From: Austropuccinia psidii
Taxonomy: Eukaryota > Basidiomycota > Pucciniomycetes > Pucciniales > Sphaerophragmiaceae
DNA: 64,000 nucleotides
Assembly: GCA_023105745.1 (NCBI GenBank)
Contig: JALGQZ010000017.1
Span: 2,390,001-2,454,000 of the forward strand
Direction of reading: 5' to 3'
This document shows positions 1 through 11,580 of the stretch, one piece after another; position 1 is the stretch's first letter; each line of letters opens with the position of its first letter. The translations under genes and the position numbers were made by a program. The notes beneath the pieces were generated by a model that saw nothing but the letters and a program-made list of their open reading frames with translations, ran no database searches and was not told where the DNA came from.

Positions 1-1577
1 TTGAAAGGTAGTTCAAAGTCAGGCAAGAGGAGCACAGGTGCATTTGTGAGTTCATATTTGATCCTCTCATATGCATCCCTCCTTTTCTTGGCAATTTCAA
101 AAACTACATCTTTTGAACATAGCTTGTATAAACTATTAGTTATGTGGGAAAAATTCTTCATGTGGTTTCTATAGTAGCTAGCAAACCCAAGGAGAGATTG
201 CATCTCTTTGATTCTCTTTGGTACTGGCCTTTGCAGTACTGCTGCTACTTTATTCTGGTCAATTGCCAGACTAAGACCTGAGACTTTATTTCCTAGAGCT
301 AGTAGGTCTTGTTGGCCAAAATTACACTTTTTCAGTGAAATTTTTGAATTGATGGGAGTACATTTACTTAGCACTCTGTCTATGTATTGTACATGGTCTT
401 CCCATGTCTCTGAGTATATAATGACATCATCAATATATACCACCATCCAGCCTTCCAATATTTCTTCTTGAAATATTGTGTCCATCATACTTTGGAAGTG
501 GAATGGTGCATTTTTGATGCCAAATGGCATGGTGGTATACTAATATATGCCCATATGGCATATTATTCTGAGCAATTTCATGGGGTTTGGTTTAGCTCCA
601 TTCTGGTGGAAACCTTTCATACAATCCATTTTGGTTATGTATTTGGCTTTTGCCAGTTTATCCAAGGCATGAGGTATCCTAGGTATATGGTACCTGTCTA
701 CTTTTGGGTAGTTGTTCAGAGCTCTGAAGTCTCCACACAGTCTAGAATTGCCATCATGCCAGGTGATTGGGACAGGAGTGGGTATTTCCACTATTTCACT
801 ATGTCCAATCTTTCTGATGACATCCATGTCCAGGAATTCATAGATATGTTTTTCAACTTCTTTCCTGCTCTCCAGACTTGCTTGATAAGGAGGTCTCCTG
901 AGCATGGGTGTATAAGGTCTTTACACATCCAGATATAGTTCTATATCATGGCCTTTGATCTTGCCTAGTGGTTCTTCATCAATGGAACATGCTGGTCTGT
1001 TCTTCCTCAGCATCTTAAATAAACTTAGTTTTTGTTTACTGGTGAGGATAGTGCTTACCTGGCCCTCTTTGAGTTCCTTTAGTAACTCCTCCAGTGGATC
1101 ATGGGTAGAGATTTGGTATATATCAAGTGAAAACTTCTTCTTGTTGGTACCTATGGTAATGTGCCTGTTTTTACTACTGTAAATATCTATGCCATACATC
1201 CTTTGGTAATCTGTTCCCAGTAAGAAGCCTTGGATCTGGGCATCATCAAGCACTATAAACTCTGGGTTGAGTCTGATATTACCCTTCCTGTGGGGTATAA
1301 TTATCTCTTTGATAATTGTCCCAATAGAAGTCATCTTCCCTGAAGCACTTTTAAAGTTCGTTGGCTTGGTGGGAAAGAGCTGTTTTTCCCAATTTGGAAA
1401 GTGGTTATCCAGATAATTTCTGGCCACTATGGAGCAGTGTGCCCCACTATCAATGATCAGTGGATGTTGAGCATTGTCAATACAGACAGTCATTTTTGTG
1501 GCTGTTCCATGTATATATGCCATTCCTCTGGTTGGTGTGCCCAGTAATGTTTTTGCATCTTGTGTATGTTTGCACAA
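1..1577 (-). pseudogene. pol: Element E1 pol fragment: protease and reverse transcriptase (Gypsy/Ty3)
   Basis: This is the 5' part of a Ty3/Gypsy pol gene that runs off the left window edge. The minus strand encodes an aspartic protease with a DSGAH active site near 1440 and an LLGTDY segment near 1215. A reverse transcriptase follows, with MPFGIKNAP and a YIDD catalytic box near 430. The frame stays open from 539 to the edge. Three lesions are visible. A 1-nt deletion near 1580 puts protease out of frame with gag, judged by alignment with the related element H. TAA at 921-923 comes just before the RT segment PYTPMLRRPPYQ. TAG lies at 540-542. RNase H and integrase would lie left of the window. 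The copy cannot make a full polyprotein as read. Confidence 0.9.
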
Positions 1578-2782
1578 GTTTTGTTGGCAGTGTCCTGTGG
1601 CATCCCTGCTTCCAGCTGTATGTCCTGGATTTCTAGTGGGGTTTCCTCTTTGTATTCCACTAGAAATTCCTGTCTTGGGTCTTGATCATCATCAGATGGT
1701 TCTCTGATGGCATCACCCATGGATTCTGATTCAGAATCCTCTGTTGGGGATTCCTCCTCTGGGACTCTCTCAATGGCATAGAATTTCTTCTTTGCCTTTG
1801 GACAGTTGTTGGAATAGTGGTCTGTTGAACCACAATTGTGACAAGAATTCTTCTTCTTTGCCACTTCTGCGACCCTTTCTTTGGGTTTGTCTTTAAACTC
1901 TACCCTGAAAGGTTGTTTCTCTTTGAAGCCACTGCTCTTATATGGGGTGAATTTCCCTATATTAGTTCTTTTCCTTATGTCTTGTAAGGTATTAGCAATG
2001 TCATCCAGAGTGCAATTTTGGTTGCATCTGAATTTTACTGCATGCTCTAGTTCTCCTGGCATTTGTGTCAGAAGCTTGTGATTCCTCATTTGGATGTTCA
2101 TCTGAGGATCAATGGCTTTAAGTCTTTTAGACTGTCTAAGACACCAATCATCTGTATCTTTGTCCACAGAGTATTTGTCATTTTCAAATGACATGGTCTT
2201 TTGCCATATCCAAGCACCATTAATGTACTTTTGGATGATTTGACTCTTCCACCATGGCCAGTTTTTTCTGCCATGGATTTCTTTCATTTCTGTGTACCAT
2301 ATACTAGCATGACCTTTAAATGCTATATTTAGTCTAGCAGTAATCCAGTAATATGGTATGCTTGGTACATCAATGAAGAGTCCATCAAAATAATATATGA
2401 GCTCCATATGATCATATTCTCCTGTTCCAGAGAATTTGGGCCAGCTGGAGGCCTCAGGAAGGTGTTTCAAGGCTTCCTTCTCTGAATAAGACATAGTATC
2501 TCCATCATGGTATTGTGATAGAGATCATGCCTTATTCATCAACATGGCATGTGGTTTGATGTGATCTTGGTGATAGGGATTATCCATAACATGGCCTTGT
2601 GGTTGGGGCTTCATGCTATGGGAGACATTAAACAGTTTGTTTATTTCTTGATCCAGACAATCCCTGTCTCTTTTGCTATGGTGTTGTTCTTCAAAGACTA
2701 TATTAAGTCTTCTGTTGGTTTCCTCAGAGGCTTTGCTCAATTGAGCACATCCTTCTTGAAGCGTTTTAACAATTTTATCCAT
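1490..2782 (-). pseudogene. gag: Element E1 gag: capsid and zinc knuckle
   Basis: This segment encodes the structural Gag protein that packages retroelement RNA. One frame carries a coiled-coil-like stretch (2782-2528), a TGA at 2525-2527, then the capsid region with the motif SWPKFSGTGEYDHMEL and the tryptophan-rich WPWWKSQII. A nucleocapsid zinc knuckle CX2CX4HX4C (CHNCGSTDHYSNNC) lies at about 1802-1843, and an acidic linker follows. The frame ends at 1490 and overlaps the protease frame. Protease lies in the -1 frame here, but gag and protease share one frame in element B, so a mutation is more likely than programmed frameshifting. The in-frame TGA between coiled coil and capsid is a second lesion. 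Confidence 0.87.
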
Positions 2783-2890
2783 TGAGGCTGTTAATTTTTT
2801 TCATCCTCTCATGGCTTTCTTCAAGTTATGCAAACGGCTTTTGAGTTTTCTCAGAATATTGGGAAATTAGTAACCACAGTGTATCACTGT

Positions 2891-3610
2891 TTAAGTTACT
2901 CTCAGGTGTGACAACATTATGTTCAATCTGAGTAGGGGTAATATTTTTACACCTACTTCTGGCTCTTGTGCACTTCTTTCACCAAATACAACAGCTTCTG
3001 GATCATGGGGTCTGACTCTCTCTTCCTCTGGTTGAAGGAAGTCTTGTTTTTGCCCTTGTTTCCTTGTCTTCTCCTGGAAACTTCCTGGAATTGTGAAGAA
3101 TGGTGACTCATGGCCACTGATTTGCTGGTTTCTGAATGGTGTGAAGCCACTGGAGAGCTGATTTGGCCTGCTCCTTGTGAGTCTGAAGGAATTTGAGTAT
3201 GCCCTTTCTGGGTCAGCTGTTCTTCTATAGCTTGGATAGTGGCTTGATTCTCCCTTATCCTGGTTGCCCTTGCCTCCAGGATTCTGAACTGCCTGGTAGG
3301 ATTCCAACCTTTGGTGATTACCATAAGGTCCTTGAGGTCTATCTCTTTGAGAAAGATCTTCTGGAAACTTGCTCCAAGTTCTGCCCAGTGAGATGACAGG
3401 TTGAACCTCTTGTTGTCCATGCTCCATTGAAATGAATCTTTGAGGAGTTGGTGGAGCTGAAGAACTCATTCCATGTCTTTCCAGTCCTCTGGCTTGAGGT
3501 TCCTGTTGAAATGGAGTGTGAATGGCAAGGTTGATATTATCTCCCTCATTGTTTTGCCATCCACCACTATGTCCAAGGTGTCCTCTTCCAGGCCTTCTGG
3601 TTCCGGACAA
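2891..3610 (-). pseudogene. Element E1 gag N-terminal region, frame 1 (in phase with capsid)
   Basis: This is a Gln/Ser/Pro/Arg-rich stretch of 239 codons in the same phase as the downstream capsid frame. It contains APPTPQRFISMEHGQQEV and ends in stops before the coiled-coil segment at 2782, so it no longer joins capsid. From memory it resembles N-terminal Gag regions of rust-fungus Gypsy proteins. The region is also open in the +1 frame (2953-3672), and the same arrangement occurs in elements A and B. No fold or catalytic motif is recognisable. Confidence 0.6.
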
Positions 3611-3672
3611 TCCTTCTCTGTCCTCTGGTTGGTTCCTTTAGAAGCCAAGGTTTTGAGGTATACAGGTGACAC
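2953..3672 (-). pseudogene. Element E1 overlapping ORF, frame 2 (+1 relative to gag)
   Basis: This second frame overlaps the gag N-terminal frame and is +1 to it. It is open from 3672 to a stop at 3466, then from about 3420 to 2953. It carries FQKIFLKEIDLKDLMV followed by KGWNP and a charged helical segment, ARATRIRENQATIQAIEEQL. The decayed element H keeps a clearly related protein here (25049-25390: VWNP then ERETRIRENQESI). Elements A and B have ORFs with a matching NGW(H/N)PL motif in the same phase. The protein-like conservation suggests it is or was translated. Function is unknown. Confidence 0.5.
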
Positions 3673-3720
3673 GTCAGTGTTTGCAAGAAGTAAAAAACTT
3701 TATGCTCTTAGGGTACTTAC

Positions 3721-4020
3721 CTTTGACTGTGCCTTGTACAAATTTGTTGTCTGCTGATTCGGGAAATTTACCTTTAGAGGTTACAACTGGGTTAATTATA
3801 GTAATTTTCCCTGTAATAGCTGTTAACGCTGGTTTACCTTTTATTGAAGCAGAATTTCGTGGTTTTCTATTCTTCTGGGTGGCAATAGGTGTCCACTTCT
3901 TTGCTGGAATCAGGCCTTCACTGGGCCTCTTTCCTGTGCCATTGATTTTCTCTAGTTCTGAGGGTGTCACTGGTATGTTGGCCTGTGACTGGGCTTGAAG
4001 TGGTATGAAGTTATCTTCCA
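3721..4020 (-). CDS. Element E1 5' gag exon
   Basis: This is an open stretch of about 100 codons, rich in Lys, Pro, Thr and Ile, bounded by splice signals. An acceptor TTTGATTCAG ends at 4021 and a donor GTAAGT begins at 3720. There is no ATG at the acceptor, so translation must start in an upstream exon. Elements A (21290-21487) and B (41928-42077) have exons with equivalent borders (AG followed by TGT/TGG and acidic residues). I infer a spliced 5' gag region in this element group. The next acceptor was not located with confidence. A candidate is the CTTCTAAAG just before the frame-1 region. Confidence 0.55.
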
Positions 4021-4603
4021 CTGAATCAAACAGGAAAAGAGGGCTGAATGTCAGTTAAGACTTCTTAAAATGGTGTTTGCACGTGTGAGAATGGCCTCTG
4101 AGCTTGTATATTACTACAATATGCCCTTGTATAATGAAAGTGTAATTGAATTAAAAATTTGACGTCAGAAATACAGCTTAAAGATATTTGGTATAATGTT
4201 TGTATACCAATATCTCACAGAATAACTTGTAGTCAGCAAGTAGAAACTGATAAAAGTGGTATTTAAAAGGGTAATTGAATTAACAATATACCCAACCATG
4301 CCTCAACTGTTGGTTTTACAGTAAGAGGTGTCTTTATTTAATTAAAAAAAGAGTGTATTAGTGGCTTAATGTCTTTTTATATGTAAAACATTCCAAAAAT
4401 AAAGGTCCTGTGGTTATTAGCCACGTGACAGGTACTCTTTTCAATATGAGTATAAAATGGTGTGTAAACCAATTAATCCAAGAAATATATAATATATATA
4501 TATTATAAGAAAAAATTAAGCCTAAAAACATAAAAGAAAATGTCAGAAATAGAGAAAATAAGTGAAAAAACTCACTTTTAATGTCCAAAAAAAAGGTTAA
4601 AAC
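4021..4603 (-). other. Element E1 leader (5' untranslated, intron-containing)
   Basis: This AT-rich stretch lies between the primer-binding site and the first recognisable gag exon. It has no supported coding frame. By position it is the RNA leader of E1 and holds most of the first intron, whose acceptor ends at 4021. Elements A and B have leaders of similar position but little obvious sequence similarity. Confidence 0.55.
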
Positions 4604-4621
4604 ATGGCCAGGCCCCCAAAA
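4604..4621 (-). promoter_or_regulatory. Candidate primer-binding site of E1
   Basis: Next to the inner end of the LTR, the minus strand reads TTTTGGGGGCCTGGCCAT. Element B has the same TTTGGGGGCCTGGCCATG block in the same place, and element A a close variant, although their LTRs differ. The TGGGGGC core would pair with a tRNA ending GCCCCCA-3'. The tRNA was not identified; tRNA-Pro is one possibility. Confidence 0.55.
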
Positions 4622-6057
4622 TGTCAGGTTGAGTCTATGTAGAAGTAGTAATTAGGCTATCTATAGATTTAACTGTGACTGTGAAACATGATAAAAGATT
4701 TATAATAAAGATATTGATAGAGAATAAGGGTTTATAATAAAATTTAAAGGTATTTACTATTATAAAATAGTGGTGGTGAGCACTGTTGAAAACCCTGGGT
4801 TCAGGTTTACCTGTTGGATGACAATAATAAAAACTACAATCATTAAGATTAAAATCATACCTGGTTATTTTACAAGAGTATAACTGTTTTTGACAGTTGT
4901 ACTACGTAGGAATTTAAGAGCAGGATGTGGAAAGCTTTTCTGGCTGTGAAAAGCCCTCTTTTTATCGTGAAATGGGGTGGAAAGGCCGCTAGATCTTTCC
5001 ATGTAGAGGAAGTGAATATTTTTTCACTCTCTGAGACAGGCTTGTGGTTTTCAAAGGCCTCTATAGCCTTTATTGGGCTCAGAAGGGGTTTGGAAACCAC
5101 ATCTGGGCAGTTTTCACCAATACAGGGTGAAAAGTTTCATCTGTGGACCACATAGCCTTCTTCTGATGTGTATGACGCGTAGAATGCTGTATAGAAACTG
5201 TATGGGACCCCAGTATTGACTTACTTATGAGGCATTGAAGTATAAACATGCTTCTTTGTATATTTGACACCTCCTAATCATGGTTATGGGATATTATCCC
5301 ATGGTAAGGCTGTATTGGCCAGAATGTGGGAGTTTGACCAAAAAACAGCCATATATTTGTCAGTTCTTGAGATATCAGCCTCAAAATTGGGTCAGTGTGT
5401 AGCCCTGTATGTGTTCTACAAAATGGCACCTTATTTGATATGGCTATCATCACCTAGGGCAAAGGTATTCCATGTACAAGATATTCTGTACATATGTGTG
5501 TTTTAGACAAAAGCTGTATTGGGCTTGTTTGCCCCATAGCTTTTGTTCTAGTTGAGATATGAGGAAATGGATGACACCTTCAGATAGCCATGATTGTTCT
5601 CTTTCCAAAAACACCCCACTTTAGGTATCTCACACTAAAACTGTAGAAGTTAGATGAGAGGTGAATGTTTTGTTCACCCTTATTTGGCCTGAATTTTACC
5701 ATACCTGCTGTAATAATGGTGCCCTCTCAGTTTGGTTGGTACCATTGGATAGCCCTGGCTTAGAGATTCATTTTCCATACCCATTCGATGGGCTTAGGCC
5801 TCTTACTCTGTATTTCAGATGAGAGGTGAAAATTAAGGTTTATGCTCAGCAACAATTTTGAGCAGGAATAACTTTGTTATTCTTGGTCCTATGATGATGG
5901 GACTTGTATATTTGAAAAGGGGTGAGTTCCTCTTTCTTTTGATACCTTTTGAGCTGATTTGGCTCAGCTCCATGTTTTGGTGTTATCTTGGCTATACCAT
6001 TGGTTTATGGTATTTGGCTGTCATGCTTGTGCTCTGGTTTCGAGTCACAGGATGACA
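4622..6057 (-). mobile_element. Element E1 5' LTR (1436 bp)
   Basis: This LTR starts TGTCAGGTTGAG next to the primer-binding block and ends CACAGGATGACA, giving TG...CA termini. The end is set by a second copy: the reverse complement of 4955-6057 is clearly related to 62908-64000, where similarity stops exactly at TGTCA. The first ~345 bp (4622-4966) are instead related to the end of element G's LTR (55672-56013). A 17-nt palindrome (ATGGGATA, T, TATCCCAT) sits at 5286-5302 and is largely kept at 63649-63665. The partner LTR lies outside the window, so the target duplication (possibly AACAA at 6058) cannot be confirmed. Short ORFs here are not supported as genes. Confidence 0.8.
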
Positions 6058-7725
6058 AACAAAGTTATAACTATTATGTCATTTTTGGATTTTACACCAA
6101 AAATAACCCAGGGTAGACGCATAGGGTGTTATACCCAAAAATAAATATTTCTTATGTTATGAGAAGATTCCAGAATCTCACAGTTAAAATGGAAGTTTTC
6201 AAACATTTTCTCAATTTCTCAAATTTAAGCTTAATCAAGCTTAAATTTAAAGTTGCACAAGGTTTATATAAAATTAACAAAATTCTAGTTAAACTTTAAG
6301 TGTTGTATACATTTACTGAATTGGGTAAGGATTTGCCATATAGAATGAAAATACTGTGTGAGCTCAATTGAAAGTGGTTTAATTCCATAGTATGGCTTTA
6401 AATAAATAAAAGGGCAAAAAAGACGCAGAAAGGTGGGACAAAGGAAAAAGCCCAAATACAGATTTGGTACACAAATCTTGGGATTTGTAAGGACTCTATT
6501 AAGGTTTTCCACCTTTATTGGAGAACTTTCAACCCTATTTGAACTTTAAGTTTAGACTCTGACCCAAATTTAAAGCTTAAACTGGGTTTGTCCCAATTTG
6601 GACAGGAATTTTAAGCTGCCAAAAACTAAATCCTAATATGAAAGCTTGTAATTATGGCTTGGAGAACTTTAAAATCTTAACAATCTTAAACCTTTAACGT
6701 CATAAGTGTTAAAACCTTATCACAAGTTAAGTTTTGGCTTTTATTGCTATTTTATGTGGAAAATTAGCAATAACTTAAGAAATTCATTAAAAATCCAATT
6801 CTTAATGGATTTGCCTGATATTTTCACACAGCATATGATTCAATGTCATCTGCATATACACCAAATTTGAAGTATCTTTCAAACAGGCTTAATTGATAAT
6901 TATCCCTTAAATTAACTTTTTTAATTATTTTTAAAGAAAATCAAGACTTCTTTAAAAAAAATTAAAAATCCACCTTAAGACATTTCTACTTGAAACTTTT
7001 TTTTCAGTTTTCATGTGATGAAATTTAATAAAAATAAGCTTATTTTATATTTAAAATTCATATAATTGATCCAAAAGGAGCTAAAAGCTATTTGGAGTTA
7101 ATAATAACACTGATAACTTTAAGTTGGAATTAAAATTAAGTTACCTTAAGTAAAGAACCTTATTTGTAAGCATAGCTTTTCAGTTTTTACCTGAGAATGC
7201 CCTCTATAGCCCTTATGTATCATGAGAGCTTCTCTGCAGGCAAAAAAGAGCCTTCACATCACTGTTTGTTTTGGGATGTTCTTAGCTTAAAAAACATTAT
7301 TCAATATAATAACTGTTGTTGTTTTAATTATTGTATTTAAAAAGTATTCCAAGGAATGTTTCTCTAAAATTCTATATCTTTCTTCTATAGTATTAGTTTT
7401 TTCATATAGAATTTTTCCATAAGATTCATCTCTCCACAGTGTGTGTGATAATTCTTTTATAGATAATATTTGTATTATTTATAAGTGGTTAAATATTATA
7501 ATGTTACATGTATAATTGTCTCTTTAAGAGATTTATACATTCTTATTATTATAACTGTCAGTGACCATAATAATAATAGAATAATTATAATTTATTATAA
7601 TTATTAAGATTTTTCTGATTAATTTATTCAATAATAATTAAATTATTTCTTATATGATTATTTTTAATAATTATATGAAATTGAGGGTATAATATTTCAT
7701 TATATTGTATTTTCTACTGAGGACA
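6058..7725. other. AT-rich stretch without a gene; possibly the decayed left LTR of element H
   Basis: No coding frame with recognisable similarity was seen. By position, just beyond the 3' end of H's pol, it should contain H's 3' LTR, but no clear match to the candidate right LTR at 26802 was found. A perfect 12-bp inverted repeat with a 4-nt spacer (AAATTTAAGCTT / AAGCTTAAATTT) lies at 6221-6248. Confidence 0.4.
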
Positions 7726-8459
7726 CTAATAGTACTCTTGATATTTGTTACTATTATCAAGAGTTTCATAGACAAATCTTACATTTACTCTCAAATATGA
7801 CCAGGAATTGTCTACTTTCTTTCCCATTGATTCTTCATTTTCAGGCTTTAATGATCTTTCCCACTGGGCCAGGTGAGTTTTATTCTTCCACCAATTTCCC
7901 CTGGGTGAAAACCTTTCTTCTGTTATGGAATTTGATATCATCTTTCTGATGATATGGTTTGATCAGGCTTACTGGGAAAACAGGGTGTTTCATGAAGAAT
8001 TCCTCAGTCAATTTGACCTCTACTGCATTCTTCCCTATTAGCATTCTTATTGTGAATGGTCCCATAAATGAGTTTCTCATCTCCTTGGGACCTTTCAAGT
8101 TATTTAATTCCAACGTTGAAATGAGGACCTGATCTCCTTCTTTGAAGTCAGGTTCTTTGTGAATTTTTTTGTACCTCTGTTCATACTATAGTTTAGCTTG
8201 TACTATACATTTTTCTACATTTTGAAATGATTTTTAACAAATTGTTTTGGAAATCTTTGGATGTGGAGTGTACTGAAAACAGGTTTTCCTTAGGGAAGCT
8301 ACTGGTAAAAGTGCATTCAATCCTTCCTCTAACATAGCAGATGTCTTTCCTATTACTGAGTGTACACTGGTGTTATATGCCAGCTGTACTTCTGGTATAA
8401 GCTCTACCCATTCATGAGTGTATCATTCATAGTATTTGTATTACCTTTCATAAGCACAT
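7726..8459 (-). pseudogene. Element H integrase C-terminal remnant (Gypsy)
   Basis: Minus-strand fragments match the integrase C-terminus of the intact-type elements. MELNNLKGPKEMRNSFMGPF and HPVFPVSLIKPY (8113-7880) correspond to the FNNIKGPKKLKDSFAGPF and HPTFPVSLIKPY segments of element B. Farther right, a segment reading ELIPEVQLAYNTSVHS continues toward the integrase core. Frames are broken several times. The sequence continues across the solo LTR at 8460-10435: the piece to the right (from 10436) encodes the preceding integrase residues (YNSQIDDLEERMIQNLEE). This is a dead remnant. Confidence 0.8.
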
Positions 8460-10435
8460 TGTAAGGTTTGACTATGAAACAATAAGTAAAAATTACTAAT
8501 ATTTTACTTATTGTACTATGAATGTCCTTACAAATAAAATGAATAAGATAGAAAAAAAATAATTATAATAATAAAGAGCTATTATAATTATGGCGTAAAA
8601 ATAATTATATTATTAAATAAAAATGATGATATAATTTATATGATAAAAAAATAATATAATAAATAAATATATTAATATAAGATAATTAATATATTTAAGA
8701 GCAGTTTATTATTGTTACCAACAAATAATAAAGGAGTAAGAAATTGTTTCCTATCAATAAAAAACAATTGACAACAATAATATTACTAATATTAAAGCTA
8801 TAAATTAATAGGAATACTATCTATATTAATTAAAGAATTATTAAAGTGATAATAGAGAGAGAATTCTTATAACAAAAGGAAATAGCCTACTTTTAACACT
8901 TAATATAATAATTTTAAATCATTTTACACCAAAAAAAATATAAATACAACTTATTTAAATTGTATTTTCAATAAAAATTAAGAGAAATTACAATTTATCT
9001 TCATTTTGAGTGGATTTGAGGTTTTTAAGAGAAATATAACAAAACAATGGAAAAATTGGTGTATTCATGTCAAAGATGATGATTATAAGAAATATTACCT
9101 TTGTTCTTTAATAATATAATAGATTTATATATAAATAATAAAGATTTTACCTTTTAATTTAATTGTTTTAATGTTTTGATGTGCCTGAGGGGAAAATAGT
9201 GTAAAAGGAGCTCTATTTATAGTAAATAACTCCCTTCTAGAGTCCAGAAGGCTTTGAGTAGACGTGTAATGACAATTTCTACTAGAATTGATCAATATTT
9301 TAAGGTTTAGTGATGATTAAATCATGATAAAACCATCTTACCTCATTATTACACCATTATTTATAGTTATCACTGTAACTCTAAGTTTGATGACGTCATA
9401 GGCTTGTAAGATGACTAAACTTCATGAATTGTATTAGAATTAACCATAATGTAATAGTATTCATCAGTTTTATTGCTTATATGACTGTTAAAATTAAAAT
9501 AAGATTACAGTGAGTGATCATAAATGATCAAATTTAAGCTTAAACTTTGATCATTAATAAATTTTAAGTTATACACGCTACAGCTATTCTGGGAGTGGAT
9601 TCTGATAGCTTGGCATACCCTCATCAAAATGCCAAGAGAATTTTATTACATCATCAAAACTCTATTTTTGATGATTTTTCTTGTAACTCATCTTTTTTGT
9701 CGAAATTTGATACTTTGAACTTCAAACCATGATTTCAAGGGGTTATACCTTGAATATTATAATACAAACTACATAATTATTCGCGAATGAACTATTAGAA
9801 TCTGACTGTTTACTTCATTTTAAGTTTGGACCACTTTCACAACAAAGTGGTCAACAGCTCTGTTGATTTTATTCAATAATCCATTACAAGTTTTAACCTT
9901 GTTTATATCTTGTGAAACAAATTTCATATCTAACTTCCTGCAGTAATTACGTGGTGATTTTTTTTTGGTTTATCTCTATATCTTGTATATTTCAAGAGGT
10001 ATTAGCTAAAAACCATGAATATATGCATTGACCCAAAAAGTGCACATATTCAGCTTAATTCCTTAAGTATTAACTTTGGAGATTAGCTTTACAATTTTTT
10101 AATGTGTATAGTTCTATGGAGAATCCAATGGTACAACTTATTTCACATGGTGTTTCATTGGCTTCTGAGATAAATAAGGTTTTGTACCTTTTTTAAGGTA
10201 TTATTACTTATACTTCAGTAATTATTGACTTTTCAGATATGCCATAAGAATGACATATGTGTATTTTAACATGAGGAATCTAATGGTGAAATTCATTTCA
10301 AATGTTTATTCATTACATTCTGAGCTAATTCAGATTTTCTACTAATTTATGGTATTTTACTAATTTTGGAGATAATTATCATAAGCATAATTATTACAGA
10401 AATTTTGTTGTGACCTTTTTGATCAAAGGCTCACA
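8460..10435. mobile_element. Solo LTR of element-B family (1976 bp) with target duplication CACAT
   Basis: The sequence begins TGTAAGGTTTGACTATGAAA and ends AAGGCTCACA, the same termini as the 2025-bp LTRs of element B, with recognisable similarity throughout. It is flanked by the 5-bp direct repeat CACAT (8455-8459 and 10436-10440). No internal sequence remains, as expected after recombination between two LTRs. It sits inside the integrase remnant of H. It differs more from B's LTRs than those do from each other, so this insertion is older than B. Confidence 0.92.
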
Positions 10436-11580
10436 CACATAATCCTCAGATGATTTCTTCCAGATTCTGGATCATCCTCTCTTCCAGGTCATCTATTTGT
10501 GAATTGTAGGCTGTTGGGAATGCTAGTTTGGGTCCTAAAGTCTCATCCAGGTTGCTGAAAACGTTTGAGGTTTATTTTGGTCTCTGTCATTGATTATGAG
10601 TACTGAAAAATCACAATTGGCTATGAAATTGTTCCAAAACAGAATGGCAGTGTCCATTTCTGTGTCTTCTTTATGAGAGGGGAGGAATCTGACACTTTTC
10701 TATACCTTTCCACTACTACTATGCATGAAGTAAGACTGTCTTCTCCTCCTGGGACAAGTCTGTCACCCAATCAATGTTTATTATTTCCTAAGAGTGTTTG
10801 GGCTCCTCTAGATTTTGAAGTAACCCATATTTCGTCCCATGGCTTTTGTTGGCCTTCTGGCATCTGATGCAGGTGTTGATATATTAACTAAAGCCTTTCT
10901 CCCACTTTGGCTGCCAGGTTGCAATACAGACTCTTTTTTTAGTTCTTTCTTCACTTATGTGTCCCTCATATGGACAGTAATGTCACTTTTGTATTATCAG
11001 AGAGATATTTTATCTGTCTACTATTACTAGGGCACTTGTGTGTTCTTACCTGTGGTATAGCAGCCCTTCTATAAGGAAGGATTTGTTGTCCTTAAAGGCT
11101 TTTAGCAATGGTTCTTCTAGTTGGCTTTCCATTTATGGGCTCATTTACTTTCATTGTAAAATCTGTGTAAATATACTAATTGATTTCTGTTTATTGTATG
11201 ATAATTATACTACTTTAAAGAGCTCTGTATCCAGATCTTAAGAGCTGTTTCTCAATATGGGAAGCTTTTTGTCTTCCTCAAATCTTTGTGCTAGATTGAA
11301 TGGATCATTATTTAAGTCCTAATTTGACAGTTTAAAATTTCTTTTCCTGTCTACTTCCATGTATTGTATGGGTATTTTGCCCCAATTTCTGGATCATATG
11401 TCGGATGTTAATGAGAATTCTTTAGTAAACATCTACTGATGCCATCTGCATTTTTATGACTTTCACAATATTGTTAGATAATGGTCATAATTACTCTATA
11501 ATCCTGTATAGCTATTTTCCACCTTAGCATGTGGCTGTTTGTTGTTTTCATGTTCAAAAAAGACTTCAATTCTGTGGAAT
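10436..11580 (-). pseudogene. Element H integrase core remnant
   Basis: Translated minus-strand fragments correspond to the Gypsy integrase core. Near 10440-10560 is YNSQIDDLEERMIQNLEE, matching the YHPQTDGLAERMIQTLED block that contains the catalytic Glu. Near 10640-10860 is a region like the MDWVTGLVPGG segment of related elements (GDRLVPGGEDSLTSCIVVVE). Many frameshifts and stops interrupt it. It continues the piece at 7726-8459 across the solo LTR. Confidence 0.7.

Noticed and set aside
54..471. Plus-strand ORFs over E1 RT and similar antisense frames throughout the retroelements
   Set aside because: They are shadows of the minus-strand coding frames, with no independent motif.
1490..1577. 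Programmed -1 frameshift between gag and protease in E1
   Set aside because: The related element H reads through in one frame at this point (DKEFCKHTQDA) and B has gag and protease fused. A 1-nt deletion in E1 explains the overlap better.
8520..8900. AT-only satellite or CRISPR-like array
   Set aside because: The ATAAT-rich repeats are part of the B-family LTR, recur at 28760 and 42660, and have no spacer-repeat structure.
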